A DNA stretch of 64,000 nt from Cephalotus follicularis. Taxonomy: Eukaryota; Streptophyta; Magnoliopsida; Oxalidales; Cephalotaceae. The notes beneath the pieces were generated by a model. The model was not told where the DNA came from and ran no database searches. It saw only the letters and a list, made by a program, of their open reading frames with translations. Below are positions 1 through 11,478 of this stretch, piece after piece. Each line of letters opens with the position of its first letter. The stretch's first letter is position 1. The stretch covers positions 337,467 through 401,466 of the forward strand of contig BDDD01000266.1 of the NCBI GenBank assembly GCA_001972305.1. Direction: 5' to 3'. The translations under genes were made by a program, and so were the position numbers.

Positions 1-306
1 TGTTTTTGTTTTCAACTAAAATTTTTCCAGGAAAAGATTGAACGAGGAAAGTCGAGCTTTGGCAGGAGCTCATAAGTGATATTTCAGAAGGAAATTATTT
101 TACGAATTATGTTACGAATATCGTTTTGTGTAATAGTTTATGACATTATAAACTAATGTTTTCCGCTGTATTATGCCTTTTGATAGATCCTGTGGAAATG
201 TAAGATGATGACTATAATTGTTATGATGTATGACGATTTAAATAAGAGTATAAAATTTAAAGGTTTAATATATCAAGTTATTTATAGGTAATAGAAATTA
301 GTAGGA
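1..306 (+). other. Cop-A leader (untranslated)
   Basis: This AT-rich stretch precedes the gag-like reading frame of Cop-A. No promoter, RNA gene or repeat is recognisable in it. By position it is the end of the 5' leader, with the rest beyond the window. Confidence 0.5.
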
Positions 307-1110
307 TTGATAAAGGATAATAGGTTTCAACAACACGTAACGCACCGACTCCCCAAAGTTTGCTTTGAGCATAAAGTAGACTTGGATCTGGGGCGTTACA
401 AAGCTCGTTGCTTAGCGATTTCGGGTATGGTCCTGGAATTGCAACGACAACATGAGAAGCTTGATACCCTAGAAGGCACACTTCTCCATCTTCAAGAGTT
501 GTATGGATCCCGATCAAGGACCGAGAGGTTTAATTTGTCCCGTCAGCTCTTCTGCACGAAGATGGCCGAGGGATATTCAGTCCACGCTCATGGATTGAAG
601 ATGATAGATCTTGTTGTGCATCTGGCTCAATTATTTCTTACAATGGACAATGACTTCTACGTTGACCTGGTTTTATCATCCCTCCCTAGGTCATACTCTC
701 AGTTCATCACAAATTTCCATATGAATAAGGTGGATACTAATTTGCCTGAACTTGTGGAAATTCCTCATACGACCGAAGTAGACATGGGCAACGATAGGCC
801 CAAGTCTGATGTGATCTTTCTCCCATCTACTTCTTCCAGGACAGCTCCGAGAGGGAGCGGATCGAGAGGATCCAAGTCCAAGGGCAAGGCGCCCATGAAA
901 CCTAAAGGGAAGAAGAAGAACAAAGGGAGACGACCAGCTACGCCGGCGGGGCCAGTTGTTGGCGAATCGTTCTAGATACGATCCGCCAGCTATAGGATGA
1001 TGACTGCTATTTCTATTGTGGGAATCATGGGCATTGGAGATCATAGTGTAGTGAGTTCCAAAAGTCCAAATCTGGAGGTGCCTCAAGGTCAGGTACTTTC
1101 ATGATTGAGC
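307..1110 (+). pseudogene. Cop-A gag remnant
   Basis: This is the structural capsid/nucleocapsid part of a copia polyprotein. It contains the plant copia gag pattern ELQRQHEKLDTLEGTLLHLQ, then HGLKMIDLV and LPRSYSQFITNFHMNK. A basic lysine-rich tail (about 860-950) and a zinc-knuckle-like CxxC...H region near 1000-1060 follow. Cop-C has the same motifs in the same order at 58813-59440. It is a fossil. Confidence 0.8.
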
Positions 1111-1215
1111 TTTTTCTAGCTACCAATGTCAGTTCAACTTGGGTTTTGGATTTGGGTTGTGGTACTAACATTTGTAACTCTTTGCAGGGGCTAAGAGGAG
1201 CTAGACAGCTGAGAG
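1110..1215 (+). pseudogene. Cop-A protease remnant
   Basis: The translated motif WVLDLGCGTNICNSLQGL sits where the copia aspartic protease belongs, between the zinc knuckle and the integrase. Cop-C has the matching WVLDTGCGTNLCNSLQGL at about 59535-59590. In the intact family this enzyme cuts the Gag-Pol polyprotein. Here it is part of a fossil. Confidence 0.65.
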
Positions 1216-1554
1216 AGGCTGAAGCTTTGGACTTGCATTTATGAGATGGATCGAGGATTCACACCACGACTATAGGCATTTTTGGGAAATGGTCATGTAA
1301 TTAAACTTGATCCTTGTTCTTTTGTAAAGAACTTGGTTAGAAATGTTGTATCGGTTTCTTATTTATATAAGATGGGCATGGAGCTCACTTTCTCTACATA
1401 TGGTTGTAAACTTATACTTAACAATGTTCTTTTATGTGATGGACACATTGACAATGGGATCTACGTTTTAATACTAATGCATAAATGGCTTTAACAATTC
1501 AAACTGGAACAAGCACTAAAAGACAATGACAGATAAGTGATGTAAACCCTTCAT

Positions 1555-2460
1555 ACATATGGCATTGTAGATTTGGTCATCCTAGTCTGGGTAGACTAAC
1601 ATGCTTGGTTAAGGATAGTCTTTTAGACATCAAGGATGTGGAGTCCTTTCTCGAGTGTGAGCCATGTCTCATTGGCAAGATGACCAAATCACCATTCTCC
1701 GGGGTAGGAGAAACCGCAGTGGACATACTGGCTCTTGTCCACACCGACGTCTGCGGACCTATGTTGGTCAATGCTGGTGGAGGTTTTCTCTACTTCATCA
1801 CCTTTACTGATGACTTGTCACGGTATGGTTATGTGTTGCTGATGAAACACAAGTCTTAGGCCTTTGAGAGGTACAGAGAATTTAGACTAGAAGTAGAAAA
1901 GCAAATGGGTAAACCCATCAAGGTCCTTCGGTCGGATTGACGTGGTCAATACCTATATGCTGAATTCCTGGGTTATCTAAGGGATAACAGAATTCTCTCT
2001 CAATGGACACCTCATGGAACACCACAGCATAATGGTGTTTCTGAGCGGAGGAATCAGACTTTGATTAACATGGTCTAGTCCATGATGTCTTTTGCGGATC
2101 TTCCTATATCATTCTTGGGTTATGCACTGCACGCGGCGGTGTACATCCTATACCGGATTCCTTCAAAATCCATCCCCTCCACTCCGTATGAGGTGTACAA
2201 AGGGTGGAAACCCAGCCTAAACCATTTGAGGGTTTGGGCTGTCCAGCTTATGTTAGAAGGGCAGAACCTTCTAAGCTGGAGGCGCGAGCGGATCGCTGCC
2301 GATTTGTGGGATATCCCAAGGAGAGCGTAGGATATTTCTTTTACCATCCCAACAATCAAAAAGTATTTGTATCGCGTACTGCTAAATTCCTAGACAAGGA
2401 ATACCTGCATGCAGGGAGTAGTGGGAGCAAGGTGGAGCTAAGAGAGCTGTCACCTGGATA
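1555..2460 (+). pseudogene. Cop-A integrase remnant
   Basis: The GAG-pre-integrase/HHCC zinc region is visible as WHCRFGHPSLGRL followed by CEPCLIGKMTKSPFSG. The catalytic core then shows LVHTDVCGPM and YFITFTDDLSRYGYV. The C-terminal part shows the copia GKR-type region FVGYPKESVGYFFYHPNNQ around 2300-2360. In living relatives the protein inserts the cDNA into chromosomes. This copy is a fossil. Confidence 0.8.
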
Positions 2461-2589
2461 TCAGTTAGGCGCTCCTTTAACAAGGAGATCAGGCAGAGTT
2501 CTGGTCCCCCCTGATAGATATGGCTTTCTCATTGACGACACTAAGGAACTCAACGACGTCGATGATAATGAGCCTGTCAGCTGCGAGGA

Positions 2590-3430
2590 GGCAGCGAAGA
2601 GCACGGAATCCAGCGCATGGCTAGAGGCCATGAAATCCGAGATGGACTCCATGGACGCCAACCAAGTATGGAACTTGGTTGATGCACCCAAGGGTATTAA
2701 CCCTATTTGTTGCAAATGGATCTTCAAGAGGAAGATTGGCGCTAATGGTAAGATAGAGACTTACAAAGCGCGATTGGTCACAAAAGGGTATAGGCAAAGA
2801 CATGGAGTCGATTATGCTGAAACTTTCTCACCAGTCGCTATGCTTAAGTCCATCCGGATATTGCTTGCTATTCCCACTCATTACGATTATGAGATATGGA
2901 AAATGGTTGTCAAGACAGCGTTCTTGAATGACTTTCTTGAAAAGGACATTTACAACCAAATGGGTTTGCATCCATGGAGCATCCACAGAGAGTGTGTAAG
3001 CTCCAAAGGTCGATCTACAGCCCTAAGCAAGCATCCCGTAGCTGGAACATCCGTTTTGATGAGACTGTTAAGACTTTTGGTTTCATCAAAAATGTTGATG
3101 AGCCTTGTGTTTACTGGGAATAGGACGATGCGAATATCACGTTCTTGGTACTATACGTGGACGACATACTAATCATAGGGAATGATGTGGGTATGTTGCA
3201 GTCCGTCAAAGTATGGTTATCCAAGAACTTCTCCATGAAGGATTTGGTAGAGGCATCCTATATCTTTGGTATACCGATTTATAGAGATAGATCTAATAGG
3301 TTGCTCGGACTCTCCCAAAGCCAGTACATCAGCAAGGTGCTGAAACGGTATGGCCTTGAGAATTCCAAGCGGGGCCTTCTTCTGATTGTCCAGGGAATTT
3401 ACCTCTCCAAGAGGATGTCTCCATAGACAA
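2590..3430 (+). pseudogene. Cop-A reverse transcriptase remnant
   Basis: Copia RT motifs are clear. WLEAMKSEMDSM and NQVWNLVDAPKG are followed by CKWIFKRKIGANGKIETYKA, YKARLVTKGYRQRHGVDYAE and TFSPVAMLKSIRILLAI. The catalytic YVDD box lies in LYVDDILIIGND near 3145-3185. The enzyme would copy the element's RNA into DNA. It lies directly upstream of RNase H, as is usual for copia. Confidence 0.85.
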
Positions 3431-3469
3431 ATGAGGAGAGGATTCACATGAGTAGGTAGCCATAAGCTT

Positions 3470-4143
3470 TGGTAGTTGGCTCCATCATGTATGCCATGCT
3501 ATGTTCAAGACCTGATGTCGCCTATGCCTTGGGAATGGCTAGTCGATTTCGGTCTGATCCTGGTGAGAAACATTGGGGGGCAATCAAGGGGGTACTCAAA
3601 TACCTTTGAAGGTCTCAGGATACCTTTTTGGTCTATGGAGGAGACAATGAGTTGAAATTAGAGGGCTTTATTGACTCTAATTTCAATAGTGATCCGGATG
3701 ATCACAAATTCATGTCGGGATATGGTTTTATCCTAAACAGAGGTGTTGTGAGCTGGAAGAGTTCTAAGCAGGAGACTAATGCTGGCTCCACGACTGAAGC
3801 AGAATATGTTGTAGGCTTGGATGCCGCTAAGGAAGCTGTTTAGATGCGAAAGTTCATTGCTAAACTTGATGTGGTTCCAACCATTGCACGTCCAATTGTG
3901 GTATACTGTGACAACAATGGGGCTGTTGCACAAGCCAAAGAACCCCGGTCTCATCGTCGTTCCAAGCACATACAGCGATGGTATCACCTGATTAGAGAAA
4001 TCATTGACAGAGGGGACATTACCATTGAGAGAGTTGCCATGGAGGCAAACTTAGCAGACCCACTGACCAAGGCCTTGAGCAGCACAGTTCTAGAGAGACA
4101 TCAGAGTGCTATGGGCTTAGGCTATCAGTCATCGTGGCTATAA
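3470..4143 (+). pseudogene. Cop-A RNase H remnant
   Basis: The copia RNase H signature is recognisable. GSIMYAMLCSRPDVAYALGM lies near 3480, GFIDSNFNSDPDDHKFMSGY at about 3660-3720, and SKQETNAGSTTEAEYV near 3765-3810. Then come VYCDNNGAV and RSKHIQRWYHLIREI, and ANLADPLTKAL near the end. The coding region stops just before the polypurine tract. It is a fossil. Confidence 0.85.
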
Positions 4144-4146
4144 GGA

Positions 4147-4158
4147 CAAGTGGGAGAT
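4147..4158 (+). other. Cop-A polypurine tract
   Basis: The purine-rich CAAGTGGGAGAT lies between the pol stop and the 3' LTR. Plant copia elements use this kind of site to prime second-strand DNA synthesis. It fixes the element as plus-strand and marks the LTR edge. Confidence 0.8.
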
Positions 4159-5465
4159 TATTAGGTTTGGAGTCCTTGTATGCCACAATATGGCTCGTTT
4201 ATATATATAAACTCTTGATTTATACAATTCTGAATTCCTTTTATATTCCATGTGCATCTTTATATATTGGCAAGGCTATGTGGTTCAACCCAACCAACCA
4301 AAAGCAACCGACTAATTATACGTAATTAACTGTATGCCACAATAGAGTCCTGTCAAATACAAAGGGTTGGATTTCTTGTCAAGAGGCTATGAGAATAAGA
4401 TCCTTATGCCCTGTGACAAATGTTCCAAGTCATAGGTTCACTTTCTTACGGGCCATTGATGAACCTTGAAGACTTGTCACGTGAAGCTTGCTCCCTGGTT
4501 AGCTGTGGAAGTTGGTTATCTAGTAGCCAATTGGGGTAATCCCTAAAGCTAAATGTGAGGTGTATGCTAGAGTGTATGATAGTGGACAAACCCACAAATA
4601 GGAAACCTATTTGGATGTTCTATACCCAATGTCAATAGGATTCCTATGGTCACGATAGTGTATAGTCTATGGTGACTAGTAGGTCTATAGCCTACGTTGT
4701 CTCCTTTGACCTGAATGGCTGGCATGCATTTTGTGGTAACTAGTTGACTTTGATTTCTGCCTTCCTAAGCACTAGCCAGGTGCTGGCAAAAGGGTTGTCT
4801 TTGGGTCTTGTGGGAGCTGCATTGAGATGTATGGGCGAGTGCGCAAGATGGGATCGTCACACCCGGACAGAGGGTGACCGACTCTATTTGTCTATGTACG
4901 TTGCAGACTTTAAAGTCCTGATCATGCATAGGTGGACTGGGAACAAGAGGTTCCCATGGGAGGTCCACCGATAGTCTCAGTGCAATCATAGATTCTTAGC
5001 TATCAGAGCACTACTAGGGGTGACATTCATCCAAACCCTAGGCTGTGATCGGAGCCATGTATGACGAGGGAAACATGACACATATGCCGATGACTGGATA
5101 AAACGAATGGCTATTTGGACTATCATTGATAGACGTGATAATACACGGATCAAGGGGTGACTGGCGCTCACACCGGGGGTGCTCTGATAGTTGGTGTACT
5201 ATTAGAGTGCTCATACTAGATGACGAGGTGCACTGGGAATTCATCATCATACCGGAGATCGACATGCTTTCAGGTCCTGCCTGACTTTGAACAAGTTGAT
5301 ATGTGGTGGGACACATATCATTTAGTGAAAGGACAACATCAGGGAAGATGTTGTTTGGCTATTGAATATTTCATTTGCATGGAGTTAGGTTCGTGCAATA
5401 CCATGATGAAATATTCCATGCGAAGGCTTTTTTGGAAACCGAAGAGATTGTTCTTTGTCTTCGGC

Positions 5466-5976
5466 GTCGACGCGATGAGTATGCGTTAACGCCTATGTCT
5501 AGTTGGGCAGCTTGACGTTGATGAGAAGGGATTACGTTAACACTGGAAAAACCAGTAGATTTGCATGTCGACGCCAAGAGGGCATCACGTCGACCTCTAA
5601 ACCTGAAAGTCCACTGGACGTTAACGCTATAGAGAGCATTGCGTTAACATTGGAAAAACAAGGGACTTTGAGCGTTGACCCCATGGGGTTTTGGCGTTGA
5701 CAAAAAGACAAATGGACTAGGTGCCTATGTTATCTTATCCATGGCGTTCACGCCTAGATGAGATGTACGTGACGACTCCTTGTTTGTGGGTTGACGCTTG
5801 ATGCGCGCTACAGTAGGAGAGAGAAAGTCAGCACTATAAATAGTTTGAGAGAAACTTGCTGAACACACTCCAACTCTTTCTTTCTCTCCATTCCCTCCCA
5901 TGCGATCTCTTCTACATGCTCTCGTGCACGTCGACATCTATCGCCTACGTGTCAATGCCTGTGTCACCTAGTGCGT
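5466..5976 (+). repeat. Phased GTCGAC-type palindrome array in Cop-A LTR
   Basis: Hexamers GTCGAC, GTTAAC, GTTGAC and one-base variants start at 5466, 5485, 5517, 5536, 5567, 5589, 5620, 5643, 5674, 5696, 5746 and 5790. The intervals are 19, 32, 19, 31, 22, 31, 23, 31, 22, 50 and 44. This alternates about 2 and 3 helical turns. Most sites are extended by GC on both sides, as in GCGTCGACGC. Isolated further sites lie past the TATA-like box, near 5932 and 5970. Confidence 0.85.
5835..5843 (+). promoter_or_regulatory. TATA-like box in Cop-A LTR
   Basis: TATAAATAG lies directly downstream of the main palindrome array and about 25-45 bp upstream of a CT-rich stretch. That is the expected arrangement at the U3/R border of an LTR promoter. 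Activity is inferred only. Confidence 0.55.
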
Positions 5977-6225
5977 TAACGCAGCCATTTCCAAGCCTCC
6001 TTTCACCACTCAAACATCATAATTGGTGGAGATAACTTGCACACATCTTCTTATCTTTACCTAGAGTGATTTAGACTAGGTTTAAACACTTGGCCTTCAT
6101 CCTCCTCTTACGTCGCTTGAGGATTCGCTTGGAGAAGCTTGGGTTTTTGAGGACAAAGAATAGAGAGAGCTATCTTGAAGGAATGAGTCTTCACCTCCAG
6201 TAAGAATCCGTTTCTTCCCTCTCTT

Positions 6226-6574
6226 GTGATGCCATGGCAGTGGGTGTTGATGTAGGTGTGTGAACCTTTGCCAAACCTCCATGGTTCTCTTCCTTTGTTT
6301 TGTGTAACATCCCATAGGGTTAGGGATGTTGTGGGTGAGGGTTGATTGGGCTATGGCTAGGGTTTTGTGTGTTTTCCTTGTGAGCCATTGTTAGAGTCCT
6401 TTCTAGAGTTTATGGCAACCCTAGCTTTATCAACCTGTTGTACCCAATAATTGCTTTTTGGTTTCGGTTTAATTGGATGTCGATTAGATGTTCCTTGGCA
6501 TTTATTCGGACCTTTTGGACTTAGCTTAGGGAATCCCTTTGCTTGGGGATTAACCATTTGAGAGAATTTTAAAG
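6226..6574 (-). other. Gyp-D 3' untranslated stretch
   Basis: This stretch has no gene. It follows the Gyp-D coding end and matches 54838-55175 in reverse complement, including the segments around TTAATCCCCAAGCAAAG and GAACCATGGAGGTTTGGC. A purine-rich run on the minus strand near 6215-6230 could be the polypurine tract. The matching LTR is not visible beyond it, where Cop-A LTR sequence begins. Confidence 0.6.
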
Positions 6575-7900
6575 TTAATCAACCCTCAATCCCCAAGTCC
6601 GAATTGTAAAGTCTTCCGCTGCGGTCGGGCCGCGAGCTCCCAATAGCTCCCACGTAGCTTCCTCTGCTACATGGTTCCTCCACAAGACCTTCAACAACGG
6701 GATGGTGTTGTTCCGCAGCACATGTTCTCGGCGATCCAGAATTTGTTCTGGGGCTTCCTCATAAGCCAAAACTGGTAAATCCTCCTCGGACAACACAATT
6801 GGGTCAAGCAACACATGGGAAGGATCAACAACGTATTTCCTCAACACGGATACATGGAGCACATCATGCACACTGGCTAACTCTGAAGGCAATGCCAGAA
6901 ATTAAGCCACTGGCCCGATCCTCTACACGATCTCCAAGGGACCTATGTACCTCAAGCTAAGCTTACCACGCTTACCAAAATGAACAATTCTCGTGTATGG
7001 TGATACTCTGAGGAACACCTTATCACCTACCGAGAACTCCAAGTCCTTACGGAGTTTGTCTGCATAGCTCTTCTGCCTACTCTGAGCCACGCTCAGACGA
7101 TCTCGGATCACCTTTACCTTCTCTGCTGCATCTCGGACCAACTCTAGTCCCAACAACTGGTGGTCTCCCACTTCATTACAACATAAGGGGGTTCGACAAC
7201 GTCTGCCATACAAAGCTTCATAAGGAGCCATACCTATGCTCGCTTGATAGATGTTGTTGTAGGCGAACTCGATCAAGGTCAAGTGGTGATCAAAACTCCC
7301 TCAGAAATCCAAAACACAAGCTCTCAACATGTCCTCAAGAATCTGGATAGCACGCTCAGACTACCCATCACTCTGAGGATGGTACACTGTACAGAGTCGC
7401 AACTCCGTACCCAACGTCCTCTGCGAACTCTGCCAGAACCTCAAAGTGAACCTCGAATCCCTGTCCGAAACTATGCTGCTGGGAATCCCATGTAACCTGA
7501 TCACACCATCCATATACAACCAAGCAAACTTGTCCAAACTAAAGTCCTTCCTTATCGGCAAGAAGTGAGCAAACTTGGTCAGACGATCAACAGTCACCCA
7601 GATAGCATCATGCTTACTCCTTGTCCGAGGAAAGCATGCGACAAAGTCTATTGATATGTTGTCCCATTTTCACTCTGGGATAGGAAGCGGTTGGAGAAGT
7701 CCTGGAGGCTTCTGTCGCTCAGCTTTCAGCTGCTGGCAAATTAAGCATCTTTCCACAAACCTGGCAATCTCATGCGTCATGCCTTGCCACCAAAAGGATT
7801 TCCTTAGGTCATGATACATCTTGGTACTTCCAGGATGCATCGACCAAGGAGAATGATGAGCTTCCTCCAAAATCTATTGCTTGATCGTCTCAACATGTGG
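6575..7900 (-). pseudogene. Gyp-D integrase and C-terminal region remnant
   Basis: Motifs in minus-strand order: the zinc region [20 protein letters not shown] and CLICQQLKAERQKPPGLLQP, the core motif VDRLTKFAHFLPI, YHPQSDG, and [20 protein letters not shown] with ALYGRRCRTPLC. The C-terminal part shows GDKVFLRVSPY and RYIGPLEIV, then VLHVSVLRKYVVDPSHVL. It ends with VLWRNHVAEEATWE, a chromodomain-like end typical of gypsy chromovirus integrases. It is a fossil. Confidence 0.85.
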
Positions 7901-8113
7901 AACACATATCCTCTGCCCAAACATCAGGGCACCATCACCTCTGATGTGGAAGTTAGTCCGAGAACCCTCTTTATGTTGTTTCATTAACTTAGCCAACCTC
8001 CGATCCTTCTCTTACGCTCCTCCGATCTGCTCTTCCCAAACAAATCTCACTCGCAGAGAAGCCAACATTGCTCCACTATCCTTGGCAGACAGCTCTGCCC
8101 TCAAAGATCTCAA

Positions 8114-9504
8114 CTATTCCCACATCGGTAAGTAAACCAACTGTATGTGAGCCAAGGAAACAACAGACTTGCTGCTTAACACATCAGCAACCACATTGGC
8201 CTTACCAGGATGATACTCAATGGTACAATCATAATCCTTGATGAGCTTGATCCATCTCCTCTGCCTTATGTTCAAATGTGGTTGAGAAGACAAATACCTC
8301 AAATTCTGGTGGTCTGTAAAGATCTAGCAGACTTCACCATACAGATAATGACGCCATATCTTCAAAGCAATCACCACCGCAGCTAGCTCCAAGTCATGGG
8401 CAGGGTAGTTGAGCTAACGAACCTTCAACTGCCGAGAAGCATTGGCAATGACACCTTTCCCTCTTGCATCAACACGCAACCAAGGCCAGGCAGAGAAGCA
8501 TCATTGTAAACCACAAAACAAACACCTGGAGAAGGAAGGGTCAACACTGGAGCTGACGTTAAATTATCCTTCAACATCTTGAAGCTCTTCTCACAGTCCT
8601 CTAACCATATGAACTTCAAATCCTTCCTCGTCAATCTTGACAGAGGAGCAGCTATTGCCAAGAATCCCTCAACAAATCTTCGGTAATAGCCAGCAAGTCC
8701 AAGGAAACTGCGCACCTCAGGTATGCTCTTAGGTCTTTCCCAAGCTAACACAGCTTCAGCCTTCCTCAGGTCCACCTCGACGCCTTGGCCCGAGATCACA
8801 TGGCCCAAAAACACAATATTGTCTAACCAAAACTCACACTTACTGAGCTGACCATACAATTCGTGGTTTCTCCAGGTCTGCAAAATGATCCTCAGATGTT
8901 CCTCGTGCTCGGCCATACTCCGTGAGTACACCATCACATCGTCTATAAACACCACCACAAAAGTGTCCAAGAAAGGTCGGAACACCCGATTCATCAAATC
9001 CATGAAAGCGGCCGGTGCATTTCTTAGCACAAACGGCATAACTGAGAACTCATAGAGACCATACAAAGATCTAAAAGCTGCCTTTGGAACATCCTCTTCC
9101 CTCACCTTCAACTGGTGATATCAAGACTGGAGATCTATCTTTGAGAACACACAGGCGTTTTGCAAATGGTCAAACAAGTCATCTATCCTTGGAAACGGAT
9201 ACTTGTTACGCACAGTGACCTTGTTGAGCTGCCTATAGTCGATACACAACCGCATAGCTCCATTCTTCTTCTTCACGAACAGGACCGGAGCACCCCATGG
9301 AGAACCACTAGGTCCAATAAATCCTTTATCCAACAAGTCTTCCAATTGCACTTTTACCTCCTTCAACTCCACCAGTGCCATACGGTAAGGAGAAAGGGAT
9401 ATAGGAGCTGCACCAGGGATCAACTCAATCTCAAACTCTATTTCCCTTTCCAGAGGAGGACCTGGTAACTCATCAGTGAAAACATCGGGGAACTCACAAA
9501 CCAC
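8114..9504 (-). pseudogene. Gyp-D reverse transcriptase-RNase H remnant
   Basis: RT motifs include [53 protein letters not shown] and FSKIDLQS. Then come [18 protein letters not shown] and the catalytic FIDDVMVYS box. [15 protein letters not shown] marks the RT-RNase H connection. RNase H shows [14 protein letters not shown] and the end motif YHPGKANVVADVLS. It is a fossil. Confidence 0.88.
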
Positions 9505-10137
9505 GGGTATATACCTTACCTATGGCTTAGACATCCGAGTGTCTACCACATGAGCTAAGAATCCCTGTGCACCTTTCCCTAAGGTCTTACGTGCAACCGT
9601 AGCCGAGATCATCTTCAGAGGTGCCGAGCACTGCTCGTAGACTAACTCCATGCCTGACTCGTCGGGCAAACGAAAGGAAACAACCTACCTCGAATGATCA
9701 ACCATTGCTCGGTGCCTCACCAGCGAATCCATGCCTAGGATGGCATCAAAATCCTCAATCTTGAAGGGGATAAGGTTAGCTACAGAAATCTACCCTTTAA
9801 CCATGATATCATAACCTCTGTAGACTTGGCCAACATGTTAACTCTGGCACGTAGGAACATATACACTAATCTCTTCGTCCAAGGAATTCAACACTCCACA
9901 TGCATGTATGCAAAATGCATGGGCAACAAAAGATAAAGAAGTACCCGTGTCAAGCAAAATCGTGGCATGCCTACAAAAGATAAGAGCCTTACCTATAGCC
10001 ACGTCCATAGATCCAAGAGCATCCTCTTTGTTCAGAGCATAGACTCTGGCAGTCGCTGCAGGTCTGCCTTGCTGACGGCTACCGCTGGCTTTGGATGAAC
10101 CCACTTGTGAAGCCGTTGATCCACCTCTAGCTCCCAC
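9505..10137 (-). pseudogene. Gyp-D protease remnant
   Basis: The aspartic protease active-site motif appears as ILLDTGTSLSFVAHAF on the minus strand at about 9915-9965. It lies between the zinc-knuckle region of gag and the RT, which is the gypsy position. It is a fossil. Confidence 0.7.
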
Positions 10138-11349
10138 GGATTTTCTACTCTAAGACGCCAGTCCAGGAGTCGTCGAGGTTTTCTGAGCCTGTGGACAATT
10201 CATCTTGATATGTCCAACCTAGCCACACTGGAAACACTCTCGGGTCTCTGTTCTATAATTGCCAAAGTGAGAACGACCACACCTTTGGCACCTTGGAGGT
10301 TGTTGAGAAGCCGATGAACTCTGAGGCGTACTTTGCCTCGCACCACTGGCGATAGGAGGATTCGTCAGTTACGGAGAAAACGCCCCCTGCCCGTCAGACT
10401 TGGCCTGTTCTCAGTTTCCACCATTGGCTTCTTTGTGGGAGAAATGCTTCCTCCATTTTCCTTGTCCTCAGGAGGAAACCTCCCCTTGAGCAGCCTGCTG
10501 TCCATCTCTCTTATGTCCTCTGTCTTGCCGGTTCCTCTGCTTTGTAATACTTTGTTCAACTCTCTTGGCAAATTCCACCAAATCGCCAAAGATGGTCCGA
10601 TTTGTCGCTGCCACTGTATGTCTCACCTCGGGCCTCACCAATCCAAGAATTTCTCACACCTCTCCTCTTGGTTTGCAACCAACGCCAGAGCAAAGTGAGA
10701 CAACTCCATAAAACGGTATTCATATTGCGTCAATGTCATGTTCCCCTGACATAAGTGCAAGAACTCTCTCCTCTTCTCTTTCACAAAAGTAGCTGGGAAG
10801 AAGTACTAACGAAACTCTCTTTTGAAAACATCCCAAGTGATCGCCGCAACATTGCCATGTCTAGCCTAGAGAGCTTCCCACCATCGAAGAGCATTCTTCC
10901 TTACCAATAAGATTGCAAGTCCAATGCGTGAGTCATCAGAAACTCCCATCTGTACAAAGATCATCTCAAAATGATTCAGCCATGCCTCTAGATCCGCTGG
11001 ATCATTCCTACCCTAAAAGGTTGTAGCGCCCAAACGTTGCAGACGTTCAACTCGTAGAACTTGAGATCAAGAACCACTCAAACTCTTGCGCTATCATCAT
11101 AGCAAATTGCATCCACTCAGCCTGATTACCTGAACCAATAGGAGGAGGCAGTTGTGCTGCTGACTGCGCTGCTGGGACCTTGGCTGCCATCGCCGGTGTA
11201 GTCTTTTGTCCAACCATCCCAGGGTTTGCCTGCACACCAAGCTCAACAGAAGGTAGTTCTTGATCCACATGTGGTGGGGAACTTTCTCTTCCTCTGACCC
11301 AACCACGTCCTCTAGTTGGGGGAACTCCCTTAGGTTGACTCTGAAGCAT
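10138..11349 (-). pseudogene. Gyp-D gag remnant
   Basis: The start at 11349 gives MLQSQPKGVPPTRGRGW and a Pro/Ala-rich N-terminus. Retrotransposon-gag-like sequence follows at about 10600-11000, with residues around NDPADLEAWLNHFEMIF and NALRWWEAL. A zinc-knuckle region lies near 10190-10310, with ECFQCG and GHIKMNCP. In live relatives this forms the virus-like particle. It is a fossil. Confidence 0.75.
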
Positions 11350-11462
11350 CGTCTACCTTCACATGCAAGGTTAGGGTATTACTAACAAGTATACTACATG
11401 AAATGCATGCAATGCATACCCCCAAAAGTCTCCAAAGAAAACACAAGGAAACTAAACCGGTC

Positions 11463-11475
11463 TCTCTGATACAAA
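11463..11475 (-). other. Gyp-D primer-binding site
   Basis: On the minus strand this reads TTTGTATCAGAGA, close to the initiator Met-tRNA complement TGGTATCAGAGC. It directly follows the 5' LTR end and confirms the element's minus orientation. Confidence 0.65.
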
Positions 11476-11478
11476 AAA

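Larger units (their letters stand above)
1..6225 (+). mobile_element. Cop-A: Ty1/copia element, cut by window start
   Basis: The parts run leader, gag, protease, integrase, reverse transcriptase, RNase H, polypurine tract and 3' LTR. Integrase before RT is the copia order. The 5' LTR lies outside the window. Gag and pol closely resemble those of Cop-C, so the two belong to one family. LTRs of about 2 kb would suit the Tork/Angela group, but that lineage call is an inference. The element is broken, with roughly ten breaks, and looks old. The right end, where it meets Gyp-D, is uncertain by a few tens of bases. Confidence 0.85.
4159..6225 (+). repeat. Cop-A 3' LTR
   Basis: The LTR starts just after the polypurine tract. 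It is homologous, in inverse orientation, to Cop-B (18955 down to 14431), and more distantly to the Cop-C LTR at 55176-57366. It holds a GTCGAC-type palindrome array at about 5466-5795 and a TATA-like box at 5835. A CT-rich stretch follows, as in a transcription start region. About 2.07 kb is present. The right edge at the Gyp-D junction is approximate. Confidence 0.75.
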